Origin: Chloroflexota bacterium
Lineage (GTDB): Bacteria > Chloroflexota > Dehalococcoidia > Lucifugimonadales > UBA826
Assembly (NCBI GenBank): GCA_003228105.1
Contig: QGNN01000004.1
Coordinates: 1 to 62,820 of the forward strand
Direction of reading: 5' to 3'
Length of the DNA stretch: 62,820 nucleotides
The notes beneath the pieces are model-generated. The model ran no database searches and was not told the DNA's origin. It was given only the letters and a program-made list of their open reading frames with translations. The translations under genes were made by a program, and so were the position numbers. Below, piece by piece: positions 49,770 through 60,401 of this stretch (positions within the stretch are counted from its first letter, which is position 1; every line of letters begins with the position of its first letter).

Positions 49770-50654
49770 TTATTCTTGTTCCTGTCCACTGGACTGACTT
49801 TTTAGGAAATTTTCAATTTCCTTCACCATATCCGTTCCAGTTGGCATCTCAATTTGCGAACTTTTTGCTTCATCATATTGGTGTTCTAGGCGAGATACGT
49901 ATGAGCTGACATCAGGTTGTTTTGCGATCGCATTGGAGATTTCCTCCCTGAATGCTTGCCCAGCTAAATCTAGTTCACTCATATCTAAGTCAATGTCCAC
50001 AAGGCTTTTAAGCCGCTCGAGCAAGGCGAAACTAGTTACAGGGTTTGGAGAAGTTTGAACATAATGAGGGCAGTGGCCCCAAATATTTGCATGAGGGATA
50101 TGATTTCTCGCACATGCTTCAGCGAAAGCAGAATGGATTCCGGTGGGTCCTTGATAACCAGAATTTCTTATTCCCAGCCATCTCGCCTTTTTACTTAGTT
50201 CCTTACTACTGGCCCTGCCGGTTATTTTAACTTCCCTAGTGTGCGGCACCGTGTCTAGCAAGGCGCCTAACGATATAATTAACTCAACTCCAGATAATTT
50301 CGCTACCTCTAGGACTGTATCAGAAAAAGTTCTCCATTTAAGGTTTGGTTCGGTTCCCACATACATTAGGATCCCATTGTCTGGATTTTCTTCAGGAACG
50401 TAGCTGTAGAATTCGTTTGCAGGCCACTTTATGATCCGGTTTTTCTGTCTGTTAATACGAGTTTGGGGTCGGTTGACCGTGAAGTCATAATAATTTTCAG
50501 GATCTATCTCAGCAATCTTTTTACTTGGGAGTTTTCGTACCATGTATCTTATTGCTCTGGTGGCTGCCTCGGCAGCATCTGGCCATCCTGCGAAAGCTAC
50601 CACCATAGTAGAAAGCTTTGTGTTGGGGGTATCGTGAACGATCAAGCCGTCCAT
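49770..50654 (-). CDS. PAC2 family protein
   Basis: MVVAFAGWPDAAEAATRAIRYMVRKL; ISLGALLDTVPHTREVKITGRAS; GPTGIHSAFAEACARNHIPHANIWGHCPHYVQ. Confidence 0.88.
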   Translation of the reverse strand: MDGLIVHDTPNTKLSTMVVAFAGWPDAAEAATRAIRYMVRKLPSKKIAEIDPENYYDFTVNRPQTRINRQKNRIIKWPANEFYSYVPEENPDNGILMYVGTEPNLKWRTFSDTVLEVAKLSGVELIISLGALLDTVPHTREVKITGRASSKELSKKARWLGIRNSGYQGPTGIHSAFAEACARNHIPHANIWGHCPHYVQTSPNPVTSFALLERLKSLVDIDLDMSELDLAGQAFREEISNAIAKQPDVSSYVSRLEHQYDEAKSSQIEMPTGTDMVKEIENFLKSQSSGQEQE

Positions 50655-50777
50655 ATGCTGCTCCGTTGCTGCTGAATTTATCCGAGTTTAACACTTTACA
50701 CCATATAATCCAACAGGTTTTTTTAAATGCCTTGATATTGTACTTAAGACAAGTGGTCTAATTAATTTAGGGTACAA

Positions 50778-51953
50778 TTGAGACCTAAAAGGCTAAGACT
50801 TTTCAAGAGGTTTCCACACCATATGACATTATTATTACATTCATGGGAATTTGTAAGATATGACGTAACTAAAAACACCTCCTGGTATTTTGTTTGTATT
50901 AAAGATTCTTCTGGGCGAGATACTCATGTTGAGTTCACTAAAGACATTGAATCTGATGAGGTGGGAAGGTTGATACATGAAATGCTTAATAAATTTAGAT
51001 CAGAAGAGCTGCCAAGAGAAAAATCGCTGGAAAAAAGCCTAGGATTGTCACAGCCAGTAGAAAATGGCTCCGCCATGGCAGCGGCCATAAGTTCGGTTCG
51101 GAGTGCAATTAGTCAATTGCGTTCTATGGAAAGAAGTTTACCTTTATGTGAATACATGAGCGGAAAACCTCCTGGATTTATTGATTTATATGCCAACATT
51201 AATAGGGGACTATTTTCAACCGATCGATTACCCAATGATTTTGCAAAAGCGGCTTATAAAGCTGTGCACAGAGGGTTCAAAGTGATCAAATGCGCCCCGT
51301 TTGATGAGGTCACCCACCCCAATCCTCGAGATATAAATGGTGTTGTCAAGAACGGATTAAGCAGGCTTTCAGCCGTCAGGGAAAGTGTTGGAGCGGACGT
51401 GGAAATTCTCGTTGATTGCCATGGTAGATTTGAAGAATCATCATCTAAGATTGTAGCCGCTCTAGTCCAACCGATAGGGATTGGTTGGTTTGAAGAACCT
51501 TTGGATCCGATCAATTATCCTGAACGTTTAGCTTGTATTTCTAAAGAAATAGCCATCCCATTAGCAGGAGGTGAATCCGGGTACGGAGAAGAATTCTTCG
51601 ATTCCCTTGCCCAACTTGGGTCAGTCCAAACCGTCATGCCAGATATTAAATACTGTGGTGGTGTTCAGGAAGCTGTTCGAATCGCTAATAACGCTCACGA
51701 TAACGGTATAAATTTCTCCCCTCATTGTCCGTCCGGACCAATATCTCTTCTCGCCTCAGCCCATGTTTGCGCGTCATTAAATAAAAAGGTATTACTGGAA
51801 CATGCGATAGAAGAAATTGACTACAGGCATGAATTGTTATCTCCACATGAGATTGTACGGAATGGCCGTATTGAGATGCCGACGGGTATTGGGTTAGGGG
51901 CTTCCCTATCAAAGACGGCTCTCAAAAAATATGGTGAATACTTTTCATTCTAG
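50778..51953 (+). CDS. mandelate racemase/muconate lactonizing enzyme (enolase superfamily) protein
   Basis: VEILVDCHGRF, GIGWFEEPLDPINY, PLAGGESGYG metal ligand strands, SPHCPSGP; likely start ATG at 50823. Confidence 0.85.
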   Translation: MRPKRLRLFKRFPHHMTLLLHSWEFVRYDVTKNTSWYFVCIKDSSGRDTHVEFTKDIESDEVGRLIHEMLNKFRSEELPREKSLEKSLGLSQPVENGSAMAAAISSVRSAISQLRSMERSLPLCEYMSGKPPGFIDLYANINRGLFSTDRLPNDFAKAAYKAVHRGFKVIKCAPFDEVTHPNPRDINGVVKNGLSRLSAVRESVGADVEILVDCHGRFEESSSKIVAALVQPIGIGWFEEPLDPINYPERLACISKEIAIPLAGGESGYGEEFFDSLAQLGSVQTVMPDIKYCGGVQEAVRIANNAHDNGINFSPHCPSGPISLLASAHVCASLNKKVLLEHAIEEIDYRHELLSPHEIVRNGRIEMPTGIGLGASLSKTALKKYGEYFSF

Positions 51954-51970
51954 CGTCAGTGATAACGGGG

Positions 51971-53329
51971 TTATTTTTCAGCCAGCATGTCATAAGCCAA
52001 ATGTAGCATGACTTTCGCTCCACTGACTAGGCTTTTGATTCCTATAGATTCATCTGTCCCATGGGCTTTACTGAGCATCGGATCGTCGTCTGGGTGAGAC
52101 CCTGTAAATCCGTAAGTAGTTACCCCTAAGGGCCTGGTAAACCTAGAATCCGTGAATCCAGTGCTAATAGCCGGAACAAACTGCACGTCCTCTCGGTCTA
52201 CAGCTTTTTTAGTAGCCTCACGCAAGCTGGTCATGAGCTCGGTTTCAAATGGAGATGAATTAGGAACAGCCATATAATCTATGGAATATTCCACTCCAGG
52301 TATCCCATCTAATATTTTATCCAGCCCATCTCTGAGGTAATCGTCGCTCTGGTGGGGTAACGTTCTCACGTCACAAGTGAGCCTAATTTGTTCCGGTACA
52401 CTATTTGATTTAATTCCTCCATTAATCATAGTTGGAGTTATTGTCATTCTTGATAAAGCACGAAGCATGGATGCGAACCTTGGGTTCTCTTCTTCTTGCT
52501 CTTTAATAATTTCATCTACGTTATCGGATGACGGTTTGTGTTCGATCGCGAATGTGGACAAATGTTCAAACAGGCTGGTGGAAGTATCTCTTTCTGCCTC
52601 GTATTCTTCTAGTCTATTAAGGACTTGAGACAATCTAAAAAGGGCGTTTGTTCCTTGCCATGGAACCGACGCATGTGAACTAACCCCTTTCACATCTATT
52701 TCGATTTGTAATCGGCCTTTTTCGCCGACCCCTAAAACATATGTTAATGACCCTGCAGCCTCAATAGGGGATCCTCCTCCCTCGTTAACAGCGAATGGGG
52801 CCTGTAATTTCTCTGGGTAGTTTTCTGCCAACCATCCAAATCCATATCTTCCTCCATGCTCTTCATCAGCACCTGAAATTAAGGATAACCCGTCTTTTAA
52901 AACCACTCCATTTTGCTTTAACACCTTCATGGCCATCAATTGTGCCGAAAGGAGACCTTTGCAATCTGAGGCCCCCCGGCCGTAGATTCGACCCTGATGT
53001 ATCTCTGCACTGAATGGAGGAAAGGTCCATTTATCCTCGTCTTCCACGGGCACAACATCTGTGTGCGACATGAATAAAAGGCCAAGATCGCCAGAAGTCC
53101 CATCGATGTTGGCAATAATATTCCCTCTGTTCGGTGATGATTCTAAGATTTCAGATTCTATCCCTGCTTTAGATAGCCAGCCTGATATGTATTTGCATAC
53201 TGGAGTTTCGTCGCCTGTAGGCATAAACCCAGTATTAACTGACGGAATTCGAACTAAAGCCTGTTCTAAGGCTATAAGATCTTCTTCTAAATCATCGATT
53301 TGCTTAAGCATTTGATCAAGGTTTGTCAT
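51971..53329 (-). CDS. M20 family metallopeptidase (ArgE/DapE/ACY1-like)
   Basis: LLFMSHTDVVPVEDEDKWTFPPFSAEIHQGRIYGRGASDCKGLLSAQL; GADEEHGG. Confidence 0.92.
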   Translation of the reverse strand: MTNLDQMLKQIDDLEEDLIALEQALVRIPSVNTGFMPTGDETPVCKYISGWLSKAGIESEILESSPNRGNIIANIDGTSGDLGLLFMSHTDVVPVEDEDKWTFPPFSAEIHQGRIYGRGASDCKGLLSAQLMAMKVLKQNGVVLKDGLSLISGADEEHGGRYGFGWLAENYPEKLQAPFAVNEGGGSPIEAAGSLTYVLGVGEKGRLQIEIDVKGVSSHASVPWQGTNALFRLSQVLNRLEEYEAERDTSTSLFEHLSTFAIEHKPSSDNVDEIIKEQEEENPRFASMLRALSRMTITPTMINGGIKSNSVPEQIRLTCDVRTLPHQSDDYLRDGLDKILDGIPGVEYSIDYMAVPNSSPFETELMTSLREATKKAVDREDVQFVPAISTGFTDSRFTRPLGVTTYGFTGSHPDDDPMLSKAHGTDESIGIKSLVSGAKVMLHLAYDMLAEK

Positions 53330-53352
53330 TTTGTCACCTACACACAGTATTT

Positions 53353-53946
53353 TTATATTGTCGTTTCTAGAGCCAATAAAAGTGCGATGCTCTTGGCGTC
53401 TTGTATTTCTCCCAACCTTATGAGTTTTTGTATTCTTCTAACAGGTATTTTTTCAACTGAAATATCTTCGTCGAAATCTTGGGGCAGCCTTTTCTCTACT
53501 AAATCTTGAGCTAAATAGCCATAAATGTATTCATCCGTAAAACCGGGGCTTGTCCAGAATCCAAATAATAGCCTAAGATTTCGTGAAGTGTATCCTACCT
53601 CTTCTTGGAGCTCACGGATGGCGGCTATTTCCGGTTCTTCTCCGATTTCTATAATTCCAGCCGGCACTTCCAAAAGGTCACTTTTTGCTGGGTGTCTATA
53701 TTGTCGGACAAGAAGTACATTATTCTCCGAATCCACCGGAACAATAGCGACGGCCGGTCTGTGTTCGACGACCTCTCTAGAGGCTTTGACCCCGGTTTTT
53801 AGCAGCACATTATCAAGTTTCACATTTATAATACTACCCTGATAAATTCTCTTACTGTCTATGGTTCGGTCAAGATCAACATTTTCCATATTTTGCCTAC
53901 TCCCCCGGATCTTCCGGTGGACGTTGTGATCTGTATGCGAGGCCAA
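53353..53946 (-). CDS. NUDIX hydrolase (ADP-ribose pyrophosphatase-like)
   Basis: Nudix box GIIEIGEEPEIAAIRELQEEVGY; likely true start at MENVDLD (~53889), avoiding nadK overlap. Confidence 0.9.
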   Translation of the reverse strand: MASHTDHNVHRKIRGSRQNMENVDLDRTIDSKRIYQGSIINVKLDNVLLKTGVKASREVVEHRPAVAIVPVDSENNVLLVRQYRHPAKSDLLEVPAGIIEIGEEPEIAAIRELQEEVGYTSRNLRLLFGFWTSPGFTDEYIYGYLAQDLVEKRLPQDFDEDISVEKIPVRRIQKLIRLGEIQDAKSIALLLALETTI

Positions 53947-54796
53947 GCCGCATATTCAAGGCGGTATAAAAGAAATCTGGTTTTTCTGAACGTAAGAACC
54001 TGGCATTATAGGGACTTTTCTTTACTATAACCTTTTCTCCTGGGTCCACATCTGAATCGACAAATCCATCTGCGCTGATCGATGCCAAATAATTCTTGGA
54101 AGCCTGAAGCTCAACGGTTGATTTTGGGTGGAGTACCAGAGCATCCCGAAGGCCTGTATGTGCTGCAACCGGTTGCAATATCATCATTTGAGCTTCAGGA
54201 AAAACTATGGGCCCTCCAGCCGAAAGGGCATATCCTGTGCTTCCAGTCGCAGTAGATACAATTACAGCATCAGCTCTGTAGTTGGTTAAATGGACATGGT
54301 TTACAGAAGCTTCAAGTTCTACCAGTCTGGAGACTTTTCTGCTTCCAACTGTGATGTCATTTAAGGCATGAACGGATAGTCTGGGGTCCCCACCTTCTGT
54401 AGGAATTACATCAGCTTGCAGCATCATTCGTTTTTCAGTTCTTATACCGTTATCGATGCCTTTTCCCGATTGGTAATTTATGTATTTGGGAAGTGCTGAA
54501 ATGGCCTCTTCTGGTGCTAATTCCGCTATAAACCCCACCTTCCCCATTTTTATGCCAACGACAGGGAGCTCATAAGGACTTATTACTCTTACAGATCTTA
54601 ATATGGTTCCGTCACCGCCTACCACAATAACCAAGCTCGTTTCTTTTAGTTTTTCTGAGTACTCAGAAAAACTTCCTGCTGAACTTAACCATGAAACATT
54701 TGCTATTCCTAATGAATCTATGATTTCTTTAGCCTTGACCTCTGTGGCAGGCATTTGAGAGTTGTATATGAAGGCAATCAATTTATTTTTTGACAT
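53897..54796 (-). CDS. nadK: NAD(+)/NADH kinase
   Basis: VVGGDGTILRSVR; NDITVGSRKVSRLVELEA; DAVIVSTATGSTGYALSAGGPIV. Confidence 0.94.
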   Translation of the reverse strand: MSKNKLIAFIYNSQMPATEVKAKEIIDSLGIANVSWLSSAGSFSEYSEKLKETSLVIVVGGDGTILRSVRVISPYELPVVGIKMGKVGFIAELAPEEAISALPKYINYQSGKGIDNGIRTEKRMMLQADVIPTEGGDPRLSVHALNDITVGSRKVSRLVELEASVNHVHLTNYRADAVIVSTATGSTGYALSAGGPIVFPEAQMMILQPVAAHTGLRDALVLHPKSTVELQASKNYLASISADGFVDSDVDPGEKVIVKKSPYNARFLRSEKPDFFYTALNMRLGLAYRSQRPPEDPGE

Positions 54797-54865
54797 GAGC
54801 CCAACAGATATATAAGTGTTTATCGGTTTTTAAGTATCTATAGTATAAATACTAACTTATTTGGG

Positions 54866-56335
54866 TTAACCGATTAGGGTGTTTATAGCATCACGAGCTA
54901 ATTCGATAATAGGTTTCGGGAAAAAACCAAAAAAAACAGTACCGGAAATAGCTATGACAGATGCGGAGAGTACTCCCAAACTCGGATGTATTTTATGTGT
55001 TTCATCTGGGCTATCTATGAACATAGTCTTAACTATTCTTAGGTAATAATAGGCCGATACAACGCTATTAACGACCCCAACAATGGCTAGCCAGGTAAGA
55101 TTGGTTTCAACGGCTGCTCCAAATAGATAGATTTTTGCCATAAATCCTATTGTAGGTGGTATTCCGATGAGAGATATCATTGAAACAGTCATTATTACTG
55201 CTAGGGTCGGGGATTTTTTAATAAGACCGGCAAAAGAGTCGATCGAATCATCACCAGAATCTTCTGAGACTGCCGTTATCACCGCAAACGCTGCGAGGTT
55301 AGTAAACGTGTATCCAGCCAGGTATACAAGGATTCCAACGGGTCCTGAGGTGTTCAGCGTTGTGTTGCCTGCCATCGCCGCTAACCCCACCATGATATAG
55401 CCTGCCTGAGCTATGGTACTGTAGGCTAACATTCTCTTGATGTTGTTTTGTTTTATAGCTATTAGGTTTCCAACAGACATTGAAATCGCGCTCAAAACTG
55501 CCATCATGCTGGCCCAGTCGGAAGACAGGGTCTCATTTTCAAAAACTGTATATAGGATTCTAAGAATTATGGCGAATCCTGCTGCCTTGCTGGCTACAGA
55601 AAGAAACCCCGTTATGGGGGTGGGGGCGCCTTCATAAACATCTGGAGCCCACATTTGAAATGGGACTGCAGAAATTTTGAATCCGAACCCGGCTGTTATC
55701 AAAATCACACTGAATAAAAGAATCCCGTTATCTGTTACCTGTCCTGAGGTGGAAAGGTGATTTGCTATTACAGTTCCTATTTCGGATAAATAGGTAGTGC
55801 CAGTGAATCCATAAATTAGCACCATTCCGTAGAGAAGAACCGCAGAGCTAACTGCGCTCAATATGAGGAATTTAACACCGGATTCAGCCGATTTCTTCTC
55901 CCTTATAAATGCTGCTAGTGCTGCTGTAGGAAGAGCAGTCAATTCCAAGGCAATGTATATAGTGATCAATTCTATGGCTGATGTTAGTAGCATCATTCCA
56001 GTGGCTGATAAAAGAATGAGTGAATAGTACTCGCCTTGATGTTTGTCGAATCTTTTCGCATAGGTCGTGGACGAGAGGATTACTAACCCTGTCGCAAGGA
56101 TAATGACATATTTGAAAAATACGCTGAAATCATCTACTTTGACGGTTCCATTGAATCCAATGCTCGGATTATCTCGCACCATAATACAAAAACATAACGG
56201 TGCTAATAAGCCGATTAGAGACAGTGGAGCCAAAAGTTTTTTGTTAGATGAAAACAAATCCACAATTATTATTATGCTAGCTAATAAGGCCATGCTAATT
56301 TCGGGGGCTATCAAAATTATGTCAGCGTAATTCAT
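54866..56335 (-). CDS. nuoN: NADH-quinone oxidoreductase subunit N
   Basis: Multi-TM; PFQMWAPDVYEGAPTPITGFLSVASKAAGFA; RMLAYSTIAQAGYIMVG. Confidence 0.95.
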   Translation of the reverse strand: MNYADIILIAPEISMALLASIIIIVDLFSSNKKLLAPLSLIGLLAPLCFCIMVRDNPSIGFNGTVKVDDFSVFFKYVIILATGLVILSSTTYAKRFDKHQGEYYSLILLSATGMMLLTSAIELITIYIALELTALPTAALAAFIREKKSAESGVKFLILSAVSSAVLLYGMVLIYGFTGTTYLSEIGTVIANHLSTSGQVTDNGILLFSVILITAGFGFKISAVPFQMWAPDVYEGAPTPITGFLSVASKAAGFAIILRILYTVFENETLSSDWASMMAVLSAISMSVGNLIAIKQNNIKRMLAYSTIAQAGYIMVGLAAMAGNTTLNTSGPVGILVYLAGYTFTNLAAFAVITAVSEDSGDDSIDSFAGLIKKSPTLAVIMTVSMISLIGIPPTIGFMAKIYLFGAAVETNLTWLAIVGVVNSVVSAYYYLRIVKTMFIDSPDETHKIHPSLGVLSASVIAISGTVFFGFFPKPIIELARDAINTLIG

Positions 56336-57813
56336 TAATTAGTTCCCGTCATATTTAGCATTTGTGTTATGCCTTCGGTGAAAACATCAGACACAAATGC
56401 TGGATATATACCTATACCTATTATTGAAGTGATAAGTAGTGCTATAGGGATGACTTGCACCGCAGTAGCATCACCAATTTGTTCGAACCGTTCTCTTTCA
56501 GGTCCAAACATGGATCTTTGAATCATCCATAGTATGTATGCAGCCGTCAGTACTAATCCGAAGGCAGCTATTATCGTCGCTAATTTAAAGGCTGGGAAAG
56601 CTCCTAGGAAGATAGTTACCTCTGATACAAAGCCGCTTGTTCCTGGTAGTCCCAAAGATGCTAACCCCGCAACTACAAGCGATACTGTGAAAACTGGCAT
56701 TCTACGGGCCAAACCTCCTAGGTCTGGTATGTGTCTAGTGTGAGTCCTCTCATAGATAAATCCTATTGTTAAAAATAAAAGTCCCGTGATAGTTCCATGG
56801 GTAAACATTTGCAAGGCGGCACCTGTCAATGCAAGAGAGGTGATTCCACCGCCAAAAGCTGACAGGCCTAATAAAACGAAACCCATGTGGCTGACACTAC
56901 TATATGCAATGAGCCTCTTGAGATCTGTTTGTCGTATTGTTATTGCTGCACCATAGATAATATTTATTACCCCTAATAGGGCCAATACCCAAGCGTATTT
57001 TTCAAGCTGGTCAGGGAACATGCCCGCAGATACTCGTAAAAGCCCATAGCCACCCATTTTTAAAAGTACTCCTGCCAACATTACGCTTGCAGCAGTCGGG
57101 GCGTCGGTATGAGCATCGGGTAGCCAGGTATGTAAAGGGAATACTGGTAGTTTTACCGCAAAGCCTATGCTCATGAATAAGAAGAGCAATCCAACAGGCA
57201 TTATTAAGTTCGAGGATGGGAGTGATTCAGATATCTTAGTCATATCGAAGGTGCCAGTACCTGCGAATATAACCAAAATTCCAATTAGCATGAAAGCGCT
57301 TCCAAGAATAGTAAAAATTAAAAACTTCATGGCGGAGTATTCTTTTCTTCCGGTACCCCAAATGGATATTAAGAAGAACATTGGAATCAACTCTAGCTCC
57401 CAAAAAAGGAAAAAAAGCAAGAAATCCATTGAGGTAAATACCCCTATTACCGCCCCTTGTAGCAAGAGGAGCCACATGAAATGTTCTTTAGTTCTTTCAG
57501 TTATGTTCCATGATGCGAAGATTGCGACGATTCCTAACAGCCCTGTAAGCAAAATGAGTGGTGCACTTATTCCATCGACAGATAGGAAATATTGAACTGG
57601 AAATGATTCAGGGAACCATGAAGTTATTTTTTCAGAAAAATCGTACCCATTTTGTCTATGGGCAATGAAAATGTAGCCTGTGACTACCAGTTCAAGTGCT
57701 GAGGCTATAACCGCGAATCCACGGGCCGTTTTCCCAGTCAAAAAAACAGCCACAATCACCGCTGAGATAAACGGCAAAAAGATGGCTATGCTTAGTATTC
57801 CAGGTATTTCCAC
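56335..57813 (-). CDS. nuoM: NADH-quinone oxidoreductase subunit M
   Basis: FWELELIPMFFLISIWG; FPLHTWLPDAHTDAPTAASVMLAGVLLKMGGYG. Confidence 0.95.
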   Translation of the reverse strand: MEIPGILSIAIFLPFISAVIVAVFLTGKTARGFAVIASALELVVTGYIFIAHRQNGYDFSEKITSWFPESFPVQYFLSVDGISAPLILLTGLLGIVAIFASWNITERTKEHFMWLLLLQGAVIGVFTSMDFLLFFLFWELELIPMFFLISIWGTGRKEYSAMKFLIFTILGSAFMLIGILVIFAGTGTFDMTKISESLPSSNLIMPVGLLFLFMSIGFAVKLPVFPLHTWLPDAHTDAPTAASVMLAGVLLKMGGYGLLRVSAGMFPDQLEKYAWVLALLGVINIIYGAAITIRQTDLKRLIAYSSVSHMGFVLLGLSAFGGGITSLALTGAALQMFTHGTITGLLFLTIGFIYERTHTRHIPDLGGLARRMPVFTVSLVVAGLASLGLPGTSGFVSEVTIFLGAFPAFKLATIIAAFGLVLTAAYILWMIQRSMFGPERERFEQIGDATAVQVIPIALLITSIIGIGIYPAFVSDVFTEGITQMLNMTGTN

Positions 57814-57825
57814 AGATTCTCCTAA

Positions 57826-59856
57826 TTACATTCCAAATATATATACAGCGGCTATGATGACTATTCCAACTGATGTGACAGTCGCGTACATTTGGGTTTG
57901 GCCAGTTTGCAATTCTCTTATCAGACTACCGAAATTAATACCAATCCACCCCACAATATTCACGGTACGGTCTACTATGTTTCGATCGATCCAGTCAGAG
58001 GTCTGTGCTATTCCGCGATAATAAATTCTGCCGGTTATGAATTTTTCATATACTTCATCGACATAATATTTGTTTAGAAATAGGGTATATATAGGGTCGG
58101 TAACTCTGCCCATCGTTGCTGGGGACAAATAAGGATTCCGCTTATACATTGCCCATGCTAGAAGTATTCCCAGTAGGGCAATCAACGAGGAAATAATGGC
58201 CAGTAATGGGTCAAAAGCTGGAGGGGGAGGCAAGTGCAGGCTGTGCTCCAATTTATGTGTGAACCAGTGGGCAGGGATACTTCCAAAGTCTTTTATAGGG
58301 TTCACTAGAAACCCTATAATCACAGCTGGGATTGCGAGTATGATCATGGGTAAAACCATAGGGAATGGTGATTCGGCAAGATGGACCGGCCCATGGGCTT
58401 GAGCTTCAGGATCCTTATCTGAGCCTCCCCGAAAATCACCTTCAAATGTCATAAATAGGGCCCTAAACATATAAAAGGCCGTCATGAATACCGCAATAAG
58501 TGCTAATACGAATCCCATCATACTTACGCTTAGCAAATCTCCATGCTTGAAGGCATTCAAAAGGATTTCATCTTTACTCCAGAACCCTGCTAGCGGGAAT
58601 ATGCCTGCAAGACTCAGACTTCCAATGAGGAATGTAATATAGGTTATTGGCATTTTGCTTCGTAATCCACCCATATAACGCATATCAAACGTCCCAGTTG
58701 CGTGATTGACACTACCAGACCCTAAAAATAAAAGCGCCTTGAAGAAAGCATGAGTAAATAGGTGGAAGATAGCCGGTCCGTATGCACCAACCCCGAGGGC
58801 CAGCATCATGTAGCCCAATTGGCTAACAGTCGAATAGGCGAGTACTCTCTTTATGTCGTTGGAAACTAGTCCCATTGTTGCCGCGAATATGGCTGTAACC
58901 CCTCCAATGATGGTTACTACCATCATTGCGTCTGGGGAAGCTTCAAAAATCGGAAAGAACCGAGCTACTAAGAAAACTCCAGCCGTAACCATAGTTGCTG
59001 CGTGAATGAGAGCACTTACTGGAGTAGGTCCTTCCATGGCATCAGGTAGCCATGTGTGAAGGGGGAATTGGCCTGATTTGCCTATAGCACCAACGAACAT
59101 TCCCAACGCTATTAAAGTCAGCGCCCCTGCGGTGATTACTCCTGCGTCGACAAGTCCAGGTAGGTTGGCATTGATGACTGAAATCTCTAAATAATTGACA
59201 CTTTCTGTAAACGTTTTGAAGAATAAATACATTAAAGCAATAAGAAATCCAAAGTCTCCCACTCTGGTGACAATGAATGCTTTTTTCGCCGCCGCCGCTG
59301 CCGCCGGTCTATGAAACCAGAACCCAATTAGGAGGTATGAACATAGCCCGACCAATTCCCAAAACACGAACAGTTGAACCACATTCGCTGCCATAACTAG
59401 GCCAAGCATGGATGCTGTAAACAAAGACATGTAAGCAAAATATCTAGCATATACAGGGTTACCTAATTCCTCGGGACCGTGATGCTCGGCATTTTCTGAT
59501 CCATGGTTTGGAGGTTTCATGTATCCCATGGAATATATTTGGACCATTAGGCTCACGCCTGTAACTACCACAAGCATCACTGCAGTTAAAGGGTCCATTA
59601 GAATTCCGACAGTGAAATGAAAATTCCCAATTTCTAACCAGGAATTAGGTTCTGACACTAGGTTATGATTACTGTTTGTCGCGACCTCAAAGAATGTTAG
59701 TAGAGATAAAATGAATGAAATGCCAATTGAAACAATAGCAATTGGACCTGATATATATGAATAGGAATTAAAAAACGGGCGTACAAGAAGAGCCAAAACA
59801 CAGAACGAGGCTAAAGGAATAAAAAATATTGCCCAGATTAGTTGCTCGTTAATCAT
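57826..59856 (-). CDS. nuoL: NADH-quinone oxidoreductase subunit L
   Basis: FWELVGLCSYLLIGFW; GKSGQFPLHTWLPDAMEGPTPVSALIHAATMVTAGVFLVAR. Confidence 0.96.
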   Translation of the reverse strand: MINEQLIWAIFFIPLASFCVLALLVRPFFNSYSYISGPIAIVSIGISFILSLLTFFEVATNSNHNLVSEPNSWLEIGNFHFTVGILMDPLTAVMLVVVTGVSLMVQIYSMGYMKPPNHGSENAEHHGPEELGNPVYARYFAYMSLFTASMLGLVMAANVVQLFVFWELVGLCSYLLIGFWFHRPAAAAAAKKAFIVTRVGDFGFLIALMYLFFKTFTESVNYLEISVINANLPGLVDAGVITAGALTLIALGMFVGAIGKSGQFPLHTWLPDAMEGPTPVSALIHAATMVTAGVFLVARFFPIFEASPDAMMVVTIIGGVTAIFAATMGLVSNDIKRVLAYSTVSQLGYMMLALGVGAYGPAIFHLFTHAFFKALLFLGSGSVNHATGTFDMRYMGGLRSKMPITYITFLIGSLSLAGIFPLAGFWSKDEILLNAFKHGDLLSVSMMGFVLALIAVFMTAFYMFRALFMTFEGDFRGGSDKDPEAQAHGPVHLAESPFPMVLPMIILAIPAVIIGFLVNPIKDFGSIPAHWFTHKLEHSLHLPPPPAFDPLLAIISSLIALLGILLAWAMYKRNPYLSPATMGRVTDPIYTLFLNKYYVDEVYEKFITGRIYYRGIAQTSDWIDRNIVDRTVNIVGWIGINFGSLIRELQTGQTQMYATVTSVGIVIIAAVYIFGM

Positions 59857-59859
59857 AAT

Positions 59860-60054
59860 TTAAAGTTTCCTAAGTATTTCATCAGCTACGTGTTCCCGTC
59901 CTTTAGGCACGTATATTTTGAAACCGATATTTTCCGCCCACGAGGTAATATCCCCGTCAGGAAGTATTTTGGTAGGAAGTCCTTCCGACTCGAAGGTGTC
60001 TTTCCACATTTCTGCGGTCACCAAATTAGGAGCGTATTTGTATTCTATCCACAT
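59860..60054 (-). CDS. DUF2007-like putative signal-transducing protein (64 aa) inside nuo operon
   Basis: EYKYAPNLVTAEMWKDTFESEGLPTKIL...IYVPKGREHVADEILRKL pattern; located between nuoK and nuoL. Confidence 0.65.
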   Translation of the reverse strand: MWIEYKYAPNLVTAEMWKDTFESEGLPTKILPDGDITSWAENIGFKIYVPKGREHVADEILRKL

Positions 60055-60059
60055 AAAAT

Positions 60060-60401
60060 CTATCTACTCAGTTCCTTTGCATCAGTTATCAAAACTGATT
60101 GTCTGGTTCGATAAATCGCAATGATTATTGCCAGACCAAGGGCTACCTCGGCAGCAGCCACAGTGATGATAAATACCGTAAATACATGTCCTGTAAGTAA
60201 AAATCTAGAGGCAGCTTCAAAAGTGTCAGGCACTGTGTATGGGACTGTGTATCTTGATAAAGCAACTGCAGTGACATTGACCCCGTTGAACATTATTTCT
60301 AAAGACATTAAAACTGCTATCGCATGTTTTTTAGAAAGCACGCCGTATAAGCCAATTCCGAACAATATAGCGCCAAGTATCAAAAATCTTTCAAGTGTCA
60401 T
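60060..60401 (-). CDS. nuoK: NADH-quinone oxidoreductase subunit K
   Basis: FGIGLYGVLSKKHAIAVLMSLEIMFNGVNVTAVALSRY; AAAEVALGLAIIIAIYR. Confidence 0.95.
   Translation of the reverse strand: MTLERFLILGAILFGIGLYGVLSKKHAIAVLMSLEIMFNGVNVTAVALSRYTVPYTVPDTFEAASRFLLTGHVFTVFIITVAAAEVALGLAIIIAIYRTRQSVLITDAKELSR

Noticed and set aside
53897-53946. 50-bp overlap between NUDIX and nadK ORFs
   Set aside because: Explained by an over-extended NUDIX start; an internal Met (~53889) removes the overlap.
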